A DNA stretch of 64,000 bases, from assembly GCA_938039675.1 (NCBI GenBank), contig CALHUI010000015.1:209185-273184 (forward strand), given 5' to 3'. Source of the DNA: an uncultured Cytophagales bacterium (GTDB lineage Bacteria; Bacteroidota; Bacteroidia; Cytophagales; Thermoflexibacteraceae). The notes beneath the pieces are model-generated. The model saw only the letters and a program-made list of their open reading frames with translations, was not told the DNA's origin and did not search any database. Both the position numbers and the translations under genes were made by a program. This document shows positions 53,940 through 63,205 of the stretch, piece by piece. Each line of letters begins with the position of its first letter. The stretch's first letter is position 1.

Positions 53940-54989
53940 TTACTTCATTTTCACGCCTGCGTCCACATCTTTGATAAAACTAATCAGACCCGGGAAATAG
54001 TGCGCTTGGTCGTCCCACATGGCGCAATGGCTGCCGTTAGGGCATATCAGCGAGCGACCTTGCGGCAGCATATCGGCCATTTTTTTCATAAATGTAGGGT
54101 CCATCGTATCATGCTGCGCACCAATTACCAGCGTAGGCACTTGTATTTTGGGCAAATCGGCGGTGCGTTCCCACTTAGCCAGCCTTCCTGCTATGCCAAA
54201 CTCACTCGGACCCTGCATGATTACATACACATCGGGATTGGTGAGTTCCAGCGCACGATTTAGCGAAAACGGCCACTCCTCCAATCGGCAAACGTGTTGC
54301 TTGTAAAAGTGAGGCATCAGCAACTCCATGTATTTCGGATTGGAAAAATCGCCTTTGGCTTCAATTTCTCTGATTTGTGCCAACACATCGGGGGGGAGTT
54401 GTTTAGCCAATACATCCTTTGCATAGTTGCCATAGTCTATGCAACTGCTCATCATATTGCTGATTATCAAGCCTTTCAAGTTTTGCTGATATTTCAGCGC
54501 GTATTCCATGGCAAGAATACCGCCCCAACTGTGTCCCAGTAAGTAGAAGTTGTTTTTGTTCAGCCCAAGTGCTTTGCGCACCTGTTCTACTTCTTCCACA
54601 AAACGCTCGGTTGTCCACAAACTGGAGTCGGTCGGCTTGTCCGATAAATAAGAACCCAGTTGGTCGTAATAATAAAACTCTATTTCCTGCTCGGGCAAAA
54701 AGCTCTCAAATGGTTCAAAAAACAGATGATTGCCTCCCGGGCCGCCATGCAACAACAAAAGTTTTATTTTGGGGTTGTTCCCAATCCGTTTGGTATATAC
54801 ATTAAACTTGCCGGAAGGTGTTTCAATAGAAATAATGCGAACGCCTCCCGTACGCACACCGGTTTCGGGGCTTTTCAGATACTCTTTTTCGGAAGCCTGC
54901 TCATGGGGACGGCAGGCATTGGCAAGCATAACAAACAGGAATGCTCCCAAGGCTCGCCACAAAAGCGGACAATAGTAATGGTTTTTCAT
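53940..54989 (-). CDS. Lipoprotein alpha/beta hydrolase, proline iminopeptidase-like (S33)
   Basis: The start at 54989 gives MKNHYYCPLLWRALGAFLFVMLANACRP with a lipobox (ANAC), so it is a 349-residue envelope-anchored enzyme. The S33 fold shows LLLLHGGPGGNHLFFEPFE (oxyanion hole), GHSWGGILA (nucleophile Ser), VIGAQHDTMDP (Asp) and NGSHCAMWDDQ (His). The family releases N-terminal proline or other residues from peptides; relatives are tricorn-interacting or proline iminopeptidases. The longer frame adds an implausible leader. Confidence 0.88.
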   Translation of the reverse strand: MKNHYYCPLLWRALGAFLFVMLANACRPHEQASEKEYLKSPETGVRTGGVRIISIETPSGKFNVYTKRIGNNPKIKLLLLHGGPGGNHLFFEPFESFLPEQEIEFYYYDQLGSYLSDKPTDSSLWTTERFVEEVEQVRKALGLNKNNFYLLGHSWGGILAMEYALKYQQNLKGLIISNMMSSCIDYGNYAKDVLAKQLPPDVLAQIREIEAKGDFSNPKYMELLMPHFYKQHVCRLEEWPFSLNRALELTNPDVYVIMQGPSEFGIAGRLAKWERTADLPKIQVPTLVIGAQHDTMDPTFMKKMADMLPQGRSLICPNGSHCAMWDDQAHYFPGLISFIKDVDAGVKMK

Positions 54990-55085
54990 TCTCGGCAAAT
55001 ATTTTTTTTGACGATGGATAAAAATAAACAAAAACCGCACTTAGAACAAGTGCGGTCGGCGACATATTTGCAAGTTGTAAGTTTT

Positions 55086-55874
55086 TCAGTTTTTGGCCAA
55101 AAGTTCAATCTGATTGTCAAATACCAAATGGTACTCACCCTTTTTCAGATTATTGAGGTCTATAACACTACCCCTTCCTTTTAATACTATGTTGTACTCA
55201 TAGTCCAGCAATGCATAGTCTGTCTCGCTGCTGAGTTCAATTTTATCGGGTGTCACAGTCTTTTTCACTGCTTTACGTGCAGCAGGCACAAACTCCATGT
55301 TGGGTGAATATTGAGACTCACCGGTGGACATGTTATAATATTTGATGCGGTACTTGCATATGCTTTCCGTGTTGTGATGGACGGGTATACTGTATTTGTT
55401 GTTACCTGTTTGTGCTGCACATTGTTTGGTGGTGATGGTGTGCCAAGTGTTGTTGCGGAAAACTTCAATAAAATATCTGCTGTCTTTGTTTTCACCGCGG
55501 CCAACCCACTCAATGGTAGTTGCGGTAACTTCGCTAAAACCAAACTGAAAGTTAGCTTTTTCGGCAATCGCCGTAGGATTAATTACTTTCGGGCGGCAAT
55601 TATCAGCATGCGTAATTTTGATTTCAACTTTGTCCTTCATTTTCAGATGAGACAGGTCTATGTCTATGGCAGAAGACTGTGGCACTGCCAAAACCTTCCC
55701 ATTGACCCGGATGCTGCTGATACAGCCGCTGCTGCCGTTCGTAGGATTGTGTACATAGATGTTTTTGCCGTTGTACATCCCTGTAATTACAATCTCTCCG
55801 GCCAAACACGATAAACTTACTAAGAAAAACATGAGAGCCGATACCGTTTTTCGCGCACAAGAGTAGAGTTTCAT
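55086..55874 (-). CDS. Exported protein of unknown function
   Basis: The ATG at 55874 (a second ATG at 55880 is two codons upstream) gives a signal peptide (MKLYSCARKTVSALMFFLVSLSCLAGE). The mature part, about 235 residues, begins with a beta-rich segment (IVITGMYNGKNIYVHNP) that matches the receptor/ligand-binding style of secreted Bacteroidota proteins. A fibronectin-like or PKD-like strand pattern follows (IEWVGRGENKDSRYFIEVFRNN...SICKYRIKYYN). The C-terminal segment LKKGEYHLVFDNQIELLAKN resembles a late end of a T9SS-type tail but lacks a clear Arg-rich signal. Not recognised further. Confidence 0.7.
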   Translation of the reverse strand: MKLYSCARKTVSALMFFLVSLSCLAGEIVITGMYNGKNIYVHNPTNGSSGCISSIRVNGKVLAVPQSSAIDIDLSHLKMKDKVEIKITHADNCRPKVINPTAIAEKANFQFGFSEVTATTIEWVGRGENKDSRYFIEVFRNNTWHTITTKQCAAQTGNNKYSIPVHHNTESICKYRIKYYNMSTGESQYSPNMEFVPAARKAVKKTVTPDKIELSSETDYALLDYEYNIVLKGRGSVIDLNNLKKGEYHLVFDNQIELLAKN

Positions 55875-56176
55875 TGTCATAGTCTGCCGAAAGAAAATAG
55901 AATGATTCAAAGAGTTAATTGTCACAGAATTTTTAAGAGCTTCCACGAGTACAAAATTAGCTAAAAAGCATTATTCATGCAATATTTTATGTGCTTTTTT
56001 TATTTTTATTACATCAAAACTACTTCGTAGCATCCACTCTTCTTTTTCAAAATAGAACTTTTCCAATATTGCATAGATAAAAAAATGAATTGACGGTCTT
56101 CGGGATTTTAACACCAACGCAACACAATTCTATGAAAAGCTGATTAACTTGCACCTTCTTTAATAAAGGTTTTAAA
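55875..56176. other. A/T-rich divergent intergenic region
   Basis: About 300 bases between the exported protein and speA, with no credible gene. It contains an 8-base inverted repeat (55963-55970 with 55992-55999, AAAAAGCA and TGCTTTTT) with a 21-base loop. Promoters for both divergent genes must lie here, but no clean TAnnTTTG box was found. Confidence 0.5.
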
Positions 56177-57580
56177 ATGCAATACATTGACCTGATTAGC
56201 CAGACCTTCCATTTTCCGACCGACAATTTCCGCGTTGAAAACGACGAGCTTTATTTCAACAACGTTCCTCTGATGGATATCATACGGAAATATGGTACTC
56301 CTCTGAAAATCACTTACTTACCTAAAATAGGACAACAGATAGAACGTGCAAGAGAGTATTTCTCTATTGCTATGGAAAGGTGCGGTTATCAGGGCAGTTA
56401 TACGTACTGCTACTGTACAAAATCCTCGCATTTCAAGTTTGTTATTGAAGAAACCCTGAAGCATGATGCACACATAGAGACTTCTTCTGCCTACGACATA
56501 TCAATTATTCACAAACTTTACGAACAAGAGCTAATCAACAAAGATATTCTGATTATTTCCAACGGTTTTAAGCGCAAAACATACACGGATGGCATCAAAG
56601 CACTAATTAGGGATGGTTTTCACAATATGATTCCGGTATTAGATAATATGGATGAAATACATGCCTATGATGATTTGGAAGAGCCTTTTAACATAGGCAT
56701 TCGCGTAGCTTCCGATGAAAAGCCGGATTTTGTGTTCTACACTTCGCGCCTTGGCATTCGCTACAGCGATGTAGTGGATTTCTACAAAAATACAATAGCC
56801 AATCATCCGAAAGCTAAACTCAAGTTGCTGCATTTCTTTATCAACTCCGGCATCCGCGATGCTGCTTACTATTGGGCTGAACTGAATCGTTTTGTGTATA
56901 AATATTGTGAACTCAAAAAGATATGCCCCGAACTTGACACCATTGACATTGGCGGCGGCTTACCAATTCAGACCTCGCTCCACCACGATTATCCTTACCA
57001 GCAGATTATCAATGAAATCGTTCGAACAATTAAGTATGTGTGCGATAAAAATTTTGTTCCAACGCCCAATATCATCACAGAGTTTGGCAGTTTTACCGTT
57101 GGGGAAAGTGGCGCAATTATTTTCTCGGTTCTCGGCCAAAAACTGCAAAATGAACGTGAGCGTTGGTACATGATTGACGGCTCATTCATTACACACCTAC
57201 CCGACACGTGGGGAACAGGACAGCGTTTCATCATGCTGCCCATAAATAATTGGAGGCATGAGTACCAGCAGGTAAACCTCGGAGGCATGACCTGCGACAG
57301 CGATGACTACTACAACTCCGATGCCGTAACCATCAATATTTACCTGCCAAAAATTGAAGATGACAATAACAATCCGACTACTCAATACATCGGATTCTTT
57401 CATACAGGCGCTTATCAGGACACCATTGGTGGATACGGCGGGCTGCAACACTGCCTCATTCCTTGCGCCAAGCATGTGCTGATAGATATAGACGAGCAAG
57501 GCAACCTGACTACACGACTTTTCAGCGATGAGCAAGACAGCGAATCTATGCTGGACCTTCTGGGATATAACTCAAAATAA
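56177..57580 (+). CDS. speA: Arginine decarboxylase-like PLP enzyme (fold III)
   Basis: A 467-residue decarboxylase of the alanine-racemase-fold group, of the shorter Bacteroidota type (E. coli SpeA is about 650). PLP-binding Lys82 lies in YCYCTKSSHFKFV. Further motifs are DAHIETSSAYDISI, IDIGGGLPIQ (PLP phosphate) and LITEFGSFTVGESG, and the C-terminal HTGAYQDTIGGYGGLQHC holds the substrate acid and PLP-contact Tyr. It should decarboxylate arginine to agmatine for polyamine synthesis. Directly followed by aroB with a 2-base gap. Confidence 0.88.
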   Translation: MQYIDLISQTFHFPTDNFRVENDELYFNNVPLMDIIRKYGTPLKITYLPKIGQQIERAREYFSIAMERCGYQGSYTYCYCTKSSHFKFVIEETLKHDAHIETSSAYDISIIHKLYEQELINKDILIISNGFKRKTYTDGIKALIRDGFHNMIPVLDNMDEIHAYDDLEEPFNIGIRVASDEKPDFVFYTSRLGIRYSDVVDFYKNTIANHPKAKLKLLHFFINSGIRDAAYYWAELNRFVYKYCELKKICPELDTIDIGGGLPIQTSLHHDYPYQQIINEIVRTIKYVCDKNFVPTPNIITEFGSFTVGESGAIIFSVLGQKLQNERERWYMIDGSFITHLPDTWGTGQRFIMLPINNWRHEYQQVNLGGMTCDSDDYYNSDAVTINIYLPKIEDDNNNPTTQYIGFFHTGAYQDTIGGYGGLQHCLIPCAKHVLIDIDEQGNLTTRLFSDEQDSESMLDLLGYNSK

Positions 57581-57582
57581 GT

Positions 57583-58632
57583 ATGCAATTACCTGATTAT
57601 GTGCGCATTGGAGCGATTCAGAAAAGCCTTACCGAAGTTTTGCAACAGTCGTGGTCAACGGTTTTTGTGCTGGCCGACGAAAATACGCACTTCTGTTGCT
57701 ATCCGCTGATAGCCCCTGTGCTGCCTACCGACCATGAGTTGATAGTCATTCCGGCGGGTGAGATACACAAAAACCTGCAAACCTGTGTGCATATCTGGGA
57801 TGCGCTAACCAAAGCACAGGCTGACCGAAATGCTTTGCTTATCAATCTGGGTGGCGGCGTTATTGGCGATATGGGTGGTTTCTGCGCTGCCACTTACAAA
57901 CGCGGCATTCGGTTTGTACAAATTCCCACTACGCTGCTCGCACAAGTAGATGCAAGCGTGGGAGGTAAATTAGGTATTGATTTTCAAGGATTTAAAAACC
58001 ACATTGGCGTTTTTCAAGAACCCGCCTACGTGCTAATAGATACGCATTTTCTGAATACGCTGCCACTGCGGGAGTTGCGCTCCGGCTTTGCCGAGTTGCT
58101 CAAACACAGCCTGATAGCAGATGCACAAGCATGGCAAGAACTTTGCCAACCATCTGATTTTCAAATGCTTAACTGGGGAAAAGTAGTCCCTCATTCGGTG
58201 GCGCTCAAACAATCGGTCGTAGCGAAAGACCCCACTGAAAAAGGTCTGCGAAAAATTCTCAATTTTGGGCATACCATTGGTCATGCTATTGAAAGCTATT
58301 TCCTTGAAAATCAGCCTGAAGATAACAGATTGTTGCACGGAGAAGCCATCGCCGTCGGCATGATAACCGAGTCGTGGCTGGCTGTACGTAAAACCCTGCT
58401 ACCGCAAGAAAGCTATGAGGAAATCAGAAACTACCTGCTCAATCTGTATGGCAAGGTAGCCATCCCCCCAGACACTGTTGCTGACATAGCCCGTTTGGCA
58501 TTGCAGGACAAAAAGAACCAAAACGGTACTATTTTTCTCAGCCTGATTGACAAAATCGGTTCTTGTCGGTTCAATATTTCCGCTACGCAGGCCGAAATAG
58601 AAGAAGCTATTTGGGTTTACAGCGAAATGTAA
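57583..58632 (+). CDS. aroB: 3-dehydroquinate synthase
   Basis: NAD- and metal-dependent cyclisation of DAHP to 3-dehydroquinate, step two of the shikimate pathway. A 349-residue cytoplasmic enzyme of usual length. Motifs are GGGVIGDMGGFCAATYKRG (NAD), IPTTLLAQVDASVGGK, ELLKHSLIAD and NFGHTIGHAIE with LLHGEAIAVGM (zinc His/Glu). It starts 2 bases after speA, so the genes are probably one operon, and it ends 17 bases from the convergent glycosyltransferase. Confidence 0.95.
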   Translation: MQLPDYVRIGAIQKSLTEVLQQSWSTVFVLADENTHFCCYPLIAPVLPTDHELIVIPAGEIHKNLQTCVHIWDALTKAQADRNALLINLGGGVIGDMGGFCAATYKRGIRFVQIPTTLLAQVDASVGGKLGIDFQGFKNHIGVFQEPAYVLIDTHFLNTLPLRELRSGFAELLKHSLIADAQAWQELCQPSDFQMLNWGKVVPHSVALKQSVVAKDPTEKGLRKILNFGHTIGHAIESYFLENQPEDNRLLHGEAIAVGMITESWLAVRKTLLPQESYEEIRNYLLNLYGKVAIPPDTVADIARLALQDKKNQNGTIFLSLIDKIGSCRFNISATQAEIEEAIWVYSEM

Positions 58633-58649
58633 AAAGCTAAACAACTAAA

Positions 58650-59711
58650 TCAACCCAACCGAAACAGCCCTATTTGTCTGAAAATTGTTGGCAAAGAAAA
58701 TACCTCTGAACCAACAGCCTGCAAAACTTCTTTCTGACTGAGTACACGCTCCAATATTTGCTCTGTCATATCGGGATAGTTAACGGCTATAGGCTGTGCC
58801 GTTTCTATCCATGTACGGAGTTTTTGCGGGAAACGTTTGCCAATCTTTTTTACAACCGTTACTCCCATCATTTTCAGTGCTTTGGCGTTGCACTTTTGCT
58901 CGTATTGACCTCTGATGGGTAGTGCTAATACTTTTTTACCCAAAAACATGGCTTCGGCAGGCGACTCAAAACCTGCGCCTGTTACCAATCCGTTGCTATT
59001 AGCAAGGCTTTGTGTAAAGTTTTTACTATCAATAGGTAAAAGTGTTACGTTTTTGTGGGTATTAATGGAGCACACATTTTTTGTAAATAAATGCCAGTAG
59101 CAGTCTTTTTGTTCTGTCAAAATACTTATCAACAGCTTATCGTCATAGTGCGGCAGATATACTGTAAAATGACGGCTGTTTTGCGGGGTCAAACTGCGTA
59201 CCTCGCTGCGAATAATAGGCGTATGGATGGATGGCGCATAGCGGTCAAAATGCAGGCCGATGGCCGAGTCGGCGGGTGCATAATGCTTTAAAATCAACTC
59301 TCCGACAGGGTCGCGGCGGCGCGGCCGAGGAGTTGCCGCCGAGCGAAATGCCGCCTGATGCCCGAAACCTACGCAAGGTACACCTTTCAATAGGGCTGCA
59401 TGTGCCGAAATAAACTCAAAATCGTTGATAATCAGGTCGTATTTTTCTACAGGCAATTCCTTGATTTCCCGAATCAGCGCTTTGGGGCGAATGTTGGCAA
59501 TGGTTTTGGTCAGGCTTACACCGCCGGATTTATCGTAAAAAATGCTCAACCCTTTGCTGCGCAATTTCACCTCGTGGGGCAACTGCACTTGTGAGTTGCT
59601 GCCGCTAATGAACAAATCTAATTCGCACATTTTGCTCAGTATTGGCACGATTTCTCTTGCACGTGCGATGTGGCCGTTGCCCGTACCCTGTATGGCATAC
59701 AGTACTTTCAT
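58650..59711 (-). CDS. Glycosyltransferase family protein (GT-B, MJ1255/MurG-like)
   Basis: A 353-residue GT-B glycosyltransferase-like protein. The N-terminus YAIQGTGNGHIARAREIVP is the MurG/UGT-type glycine loop, and the C-terminal domain has VTGAGFESPAEAMFLGKKVLALPIRGQYEQKCNA, the donor-binding region. The acceptor is unknown, and glycolipid or cell-surface glycan is a reasonable guess. Its start overlaps the LpxH-like gene stop by 4 bases (ATGA), so the two are tightly coupled. Confidence 0.85.
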   Translation of the reverse strand: MKVLYAIQGTGNGHIARAREIVPILSKMCELDLFISGSNSQVQLPHEVKLRSKGLSIFYDKSGGVSLTKTIANIRPKALIREIKELPVEKYDLIINDFEFISAHAALLKGVPCVGFGHQAAFRSAATPRPRRRDPVGELILKHYAPADSAIGLHFDRYAPSIHTPIIRSEVRSLTPQNSRHFTVYLPHYDDKLLISILTEQKDCYWHLFTKNVCSINTHKNVTLLPIDSKNFTQSLANSNGLVTGAGFESPAEAMFLGKKVLALPIRGQYEQKCNAKALKMMGVTVVKKIGKRFPQKLRTWIETAQPIAVNYPDMTEQILERVLSQKEVLQAVGSEVFSLPTIFRQIGLFRLG

Positions 59712-60547
59712 GCGATTTCGGGTTGATAAGCAACCTGTGCCAACGTCTCAGCAGCTGCGGCTTCTTTTTTAATGGGTTGAGTAGCCAACTGCTCTGCCTC
59801 GCGGTGGTGATAAATTCGCCACTCGTTGTTTTCAAATTCCAGCGCGGTGAGGTTTTCCACCCAATCGCCACTGTTGAGGTATTGCACCTGCCCTACCTCT
59901 GTTACAATGCGCTTATTGGCAGGCTGATGAATATGTCCACAGATGAAATAATCGTATCCTTTTTCTATGGCCAGTTCCGCAGCCACCTTTTCAAACTGTC
60001 CGATGTGTTCTACCGCTTTTTTGACTTTGTCTTTTACCATTTTGGAAAAAGAAAACTTTTCGTAACCCATTATCTCAGCAAAAAAATTAACCGCACTATT
60101 CATCAAAATGAGCAGGTCGTAGCCAACCGAGCCCAATTTTGCCAGCCATTTGGCGTGCTGAATGGATACGTCAAAAATATCACCGTGAAAAATCCATGCT
60201 TTTTTGTCGCCGCAAGGCAGCACCAACCGATTAGCCAGCGTAAACTTATTGGTACTGATGCGGGGGAAACGACGCAGTAGTTCGTCGTGGTTGCCTGTGA
60301 GGTAATAGACTTTTGTGCCGCGTTCCATCATCCGTAAAATGCGCCTAAGCACCTGCAAATGCGATTTTGGAAAATAATGCTTGCTAAAACGCCAAATATC
60401 TATGATATCCCCGTTGAGTACCAAAATTTTGGGGCGAATGCTTTTTAAATAAACATTCAATTCTTTGGCATGGCAGCCGTAAGTACCCAAATGAACATCG
60501 GAAATGACAACCATTTCAGGGCGGCGTTTGCGAACTTTTGCTTCCAT
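59708..60547 (-). CDS. LpxH-like metallophosphoesterase
   Basis: A 279-residue calcineurin-type phosphoesterase. Metal-ligand motifs are VISDVHLGTYGCHAKE, LVLNGDIIDIW, YLTGNHDELLRRF, WIFHGDIFD and CGHIHQPANKR. This set matches UDP-2,3-diacylglucosamine diphosphatase-like enzymes, though many homologues act on other phosphate esters. It has a short basic N-terminus and no signal peptide, so it is cytoplasmic or membrane-associated. Coupled to the glycosyltransferase downstream (4-base overlap). Confidence 0.83.
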   Translation of the reverse strand: MEAKVRKRRPEMVVISDVHLGTYGCHAKELNVYLKSIRPKILVLNGDIIDIWRFSKHYFPKSHLQVLRRILRMMERGTKVYYLTGNHDELLRRFPRISTNKFTLANRLVLPCGDKKAWIFHGDIFDVSIQHAKWLAKLGSVGYDLLILMNSAVNFFAEIMGYEKFSFSKMVKDKVKKAVEHIGQFEKVAAELAIEKGYDYFICGHIHQPANKRIVTEVGQVQYLNSGDWVENLTALEFENNEWRIYHHREAEQLATQPIKKEAAAAETLAQVAYQPEIA

Positions 60548-60604
60548 CTTTGCAGGAATATTTGACTGTAAAGTTCTGCTTCACAGGTAAATATATAATG
60601 AAAA

Positions 60605-60633
60605 CGCCGTTAATTCCTTGTTGAATAACGGCG
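60605..60633 (-). terminator. Hairpin downstream of the aminotransferase gene
   Basis: An 8-bp stem (CGCCGTTA and its complement) with a 13-base loop, followed by a short T-run on the minus strand, 30 bases past the stop. Confidence 0.55.
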
Positions 60634-60662
60634 CTTGTATATGAATTTTTTGCTTTTGCGTA

Positions 60663-61985
60663 TCAGGGGCGCATCGGCTCTATATCTTCGCGCATCAAGA
60701 TGTCAGGATTGGTGCTGGTGGCTTTGTTAATGGCTTTTAAAATGATGCCGCACACTTCGCGGATTTCATCTTTGGTGATAGTCAGTGGCGGAGCGATGCG
60801 CATAGCATTGTCGCAATATAAAAACCAGTCGGTAATAACGCCGTAGGAAATGGCCTTGTCAATCACGGCTTTCAGCAACTCAAATGACTCAAACTCAACG
60901 GCTATCATTAGGCCGGCATTGCGGATACTCTTAATGCGCGGATGTATTAAAAGTTTTTTGAACAATTCGGCTTTTGGTTGTGCCTTCTCGTGCAACTTGT
61001 TGCGCAGAATTACACCTACCGTAGCGTGAGCGGCCGCACAAGATACAGGATGTCCGCCAAAAGTGGTAATATGCCCCAAAATAGGATTATTTTTCAGCAC
61101 ATCCATAATGTGTTTGGGCGCAATAAACGCCCCGATAGGCATACCACCGCCCATGCCTTTAGCGCTTACCAGAATGTCGGGTACAATATCAAAATGTTCA
61201 AAAGCCCAGAATTTGCCTGTTCTGCCGAAACCCGACTGAATTTCGTCTAAAACAAGCAGCGCACCTGTTTCGGTACAACGTTTTCGCAGCGCCTGCATGT
61301 AGGCTTTGGTAGGCACGCGCACACCTGCCTCTGCCTGCACGGTTTCAATCACAACCGCCGCTGTTTCTTCCGTAATGAACGCCAAATCATCGGGTTCATT
61401 GAAACGGATATGGCGCACGTCGGGCAGCAACGGCCGATAAGCAGTCTTGAATTTTTCGCTGCCGCTGATGCTCAGCGAACCTTGCGTAGAGCCGTGGTAG
61501 GCATTCAAGCAACTGACAAAACCTGTTCGACCTGTGTAGCGTTTGGCAAGTTTCATAGCACCCTCGATGGCCTCGCTACCCGAATTGACAAAATAAAAAT
61601 TGTCTAACGAAGGCGGCAGTGTCAGCATCAATCGCTTGGCGAGCTCTACCTGAGGCGCTTGTATATACTCTCCGTACACCATCAAGTGCAAATACTTGCG
61701 CAATTGCTTTTTAATCGCTTTGATGACTGCCGGATGCCGATGGCCGATATTGCTTACACCGATACCGGAAATCAAATCAAAATAACGGCGGTTCTGCTCA
61801 TCTATCAAATAAATCCCTTCGGCTTCTTTAATTTCAAGAAGTAAGGGGAAATCTGTTGTTTGTGCTAAGTGATTGAGAAACAGTTGCTTTGTACTGATGT
61901 TTTGTCCTGATGGCGGCATAGGTGGCGGTGTATTTTTTTGTTTTCTCCTTTTGGGTGCAATCAGCGAAAAAAAAGGTTGCATCAT
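60663..61985 (-). CDS. Class III PLP-dependent aminotransferase
   Basis: A 440-residue fold-I aminotransferase of the ornithine/GABA/aspartate group. PLP Lys276 lies in ILVSAKGMGGGMPIGAF, Asp247 in LLVLDEIQSGFGRTGKF, and the phosphate site is VNSGSEAIEGAMKLAK. The short basic proline-rich N-terminus is an extension. The exact amino donor cannot be told; acetylornithine, GABA and 2-aminobutyrate-type substrates are possible. Monocistronic. Confidence 0.87.
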   Translation of the reverse strand: MMQPFFSLIAPKRRKQKNTPPPMPPSGQNISTKQLFLNHLAQTTDFPLLLEIKEAEGIYLIDEQNRRYFDLISGIGVSNIGHRHPAVIKAIKKQLRKYLHLMVYGEYIQAPQVELAKRLMLTLPPSLDNFYFVNSGSEAIEGAMKLAKRYTGRTGFVSCLNAYHGSTQGSLSISGSEKFKTAYRPLLPDVRHIRFNEPDDLAFITEETAAVVIETVQAEAGVRVPTKAYMQALRKRCTETGALLVLDEIQSGFGRTGKFWAFEHFDIVPDILVSAKGMGGGMPIGAFIAPKHIMDVLKNNPILGHITTFGGHPVSCAAAHATVGVILRNKLHEKAQPKAELFKKLLIHPRIKSIRNAGLMIAVEFESFELLKAVIDKAISYGVITDWFLYCDNAMRIAPPLTITKDEIREVCGIILKAINKATSTNPDILMREDIEPMRP

Positions 61986-62099
61986 GGGTCAGAAATCTGA
62001 TGTGATATTTATTATTTAACACAAAATTAACATCTGACTTGTACTATCCGAATAACTTAGGCATTTTCGCTCAAAATTTAATATTGTACAGACCGTTTT

Positions 62100-62960
62100 A
62101 TGATATTAGTAGCAGACAGTGGTGCCACTAAGACAGCTTGGCGGCTTATTCGCCCCAATGGCAGCACCTTGCAGGCACGCACACAAGGTATCAATCCTTA
62201 CTTTGCCACAGCCGCCCAAATAACAACCGAGTTAAAAGAGGTTTTGTTGCCACAATTGGTGCAAGAATCGGCCGATATAACCTCATTGGTGCAACAGGTA
62301 TTTTTTTACGGCACGGGTTGCGGCACGGCACAAAACCAAGAATTGATAAAAAACGTGCTGCAAACATTTTTTTCGATGGCTGTTGTGTCCGTAGATACAG
62401 ACATGCTCGGGGCAGCGCGCGCACTTTGCGGCAAGCAGCCGGGAATCGCCTGCATTTTGGGAACAGGCTCACACGCTGCGCTGTTTGATGGGGCTAACAT
62501 TATGCAATATGCAGTCAATCTGGGGTTTTGGCTTGGCGATGAAGGCAGTGGCGGCCACTTAGGTAAGCAGTTGGTTACAGACTATCTCAACGGCGACCTT
62601 CCGCAAGAATTACACATACTTTTTGCTAAGCGCTATTCGCTTACTCGCGATGAGGTATTGGAAAACGCCTATCAAAAACCCATGCCCAGCTGCTACATGG
62701 CTTCATTCTCCAAATTTTTATTTGATAATCTATCGCATCCCTATGCTTACCGGATGGTCTATCAGAGTTTCAGTGATTTTTTGGACAAGCGGGTGCTGAA
62801 ATTTCCCGATGCACAGCAACTGCCTGTTCATTTTACAGGCTCTGTTGCATTTTATTATGCAAATGTATTGCGCAAGGCAGCGGCAGACAAAGGCTTGCAT
62901 GTGCAGCACATTCTGGAAGAACCTGTGGCAGGATTGGCATTGTATCATGGCAATAGTTGA
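62100..62960 (+). CDS. BadF/BadG-type ATPase, N-acetylglucosamine kinase-like
   Basis: A 286-residue ASKHA-fold kinase. The phosphate-1 motif is LVADSGATKTAWRLI at the N-terminus, phosphate-2 is CILGTGSHAALFDG, and the adenosine region VHFTGSVAFYYANVLRKAA is near the end. This layout matches eukaryotic-type GlcNAc kinases and BadF/BcrA ATPases; no Fe-S cysteine pattern for a dehydratase activator is present, so a sugar kinase role is favoured. Stand-alone. Confidence 0.83.
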   Translation: MILVADSGATKTAWRLIRPNGSTLQARTQGINPYFATAAQITTELKEVLLPQLVQESADITSLVQQVFFYGTGCGTAQNQELIKNVLQTFFSMAVVSVDTDMLGAARALCGKQPGIACILGTGSHAALFDGANIMQYAVNLGFWLGDEGSGGHLGKQLVTDYLNGDLPQELHILFAKRYSLTRDEVLENAYQKPMPSCYMASFSKFLFDNLSHPYAYRMVYQSFSDFLDKRVLKFPDAQQLPVHFTGSVAFYYANVLRKAAADKGLHVQHILEEPVAGLALYHGNS

Positions 62961-63205
62961 AAATAATATACAAAACCTTTTTATCCTATCTACAGCAAAC
63001 CTTTGTGTCTCTTGCAGTAAAAAATTTATATTTAAAGCATGCTGAATATCAAATGTAAAGCATAAAGAGTAAAATGCAATTTCGGTGTAAAGCGGATACA
63101 TACAAAAAAACCTGCCACAATATGACAGGTTTTTTTCATGGAAGCTAATGTGTCTGTATAAATACATCCGGCTAAGCCGAATTTTTTCGCCAAATTAGAA
63201 TTTGA
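62961..63205. other. Intergenic stretch between convergent genes
   Basis: About 245 bases with no credible gene; it holds the terminator at 63104-63136. Confidence 0.5.
63104..63136. terminator. Bidirectional terminator
   Basis: A stem of seven A:T pairs plus CCTG:CAGG, with flanking A7 and T7 runs that give a T-run on both strands. It lies between the BadF-type gene and the lipoprotein gene. Confidence 0.75.

Noticed and set aside
62730..63167. 145-residue minus-strand frame over the BadF-type gene end and terminator
   Set aside because: Crosses the hairpin terminator and overlaps a convincing gene; no protein-like pattern.
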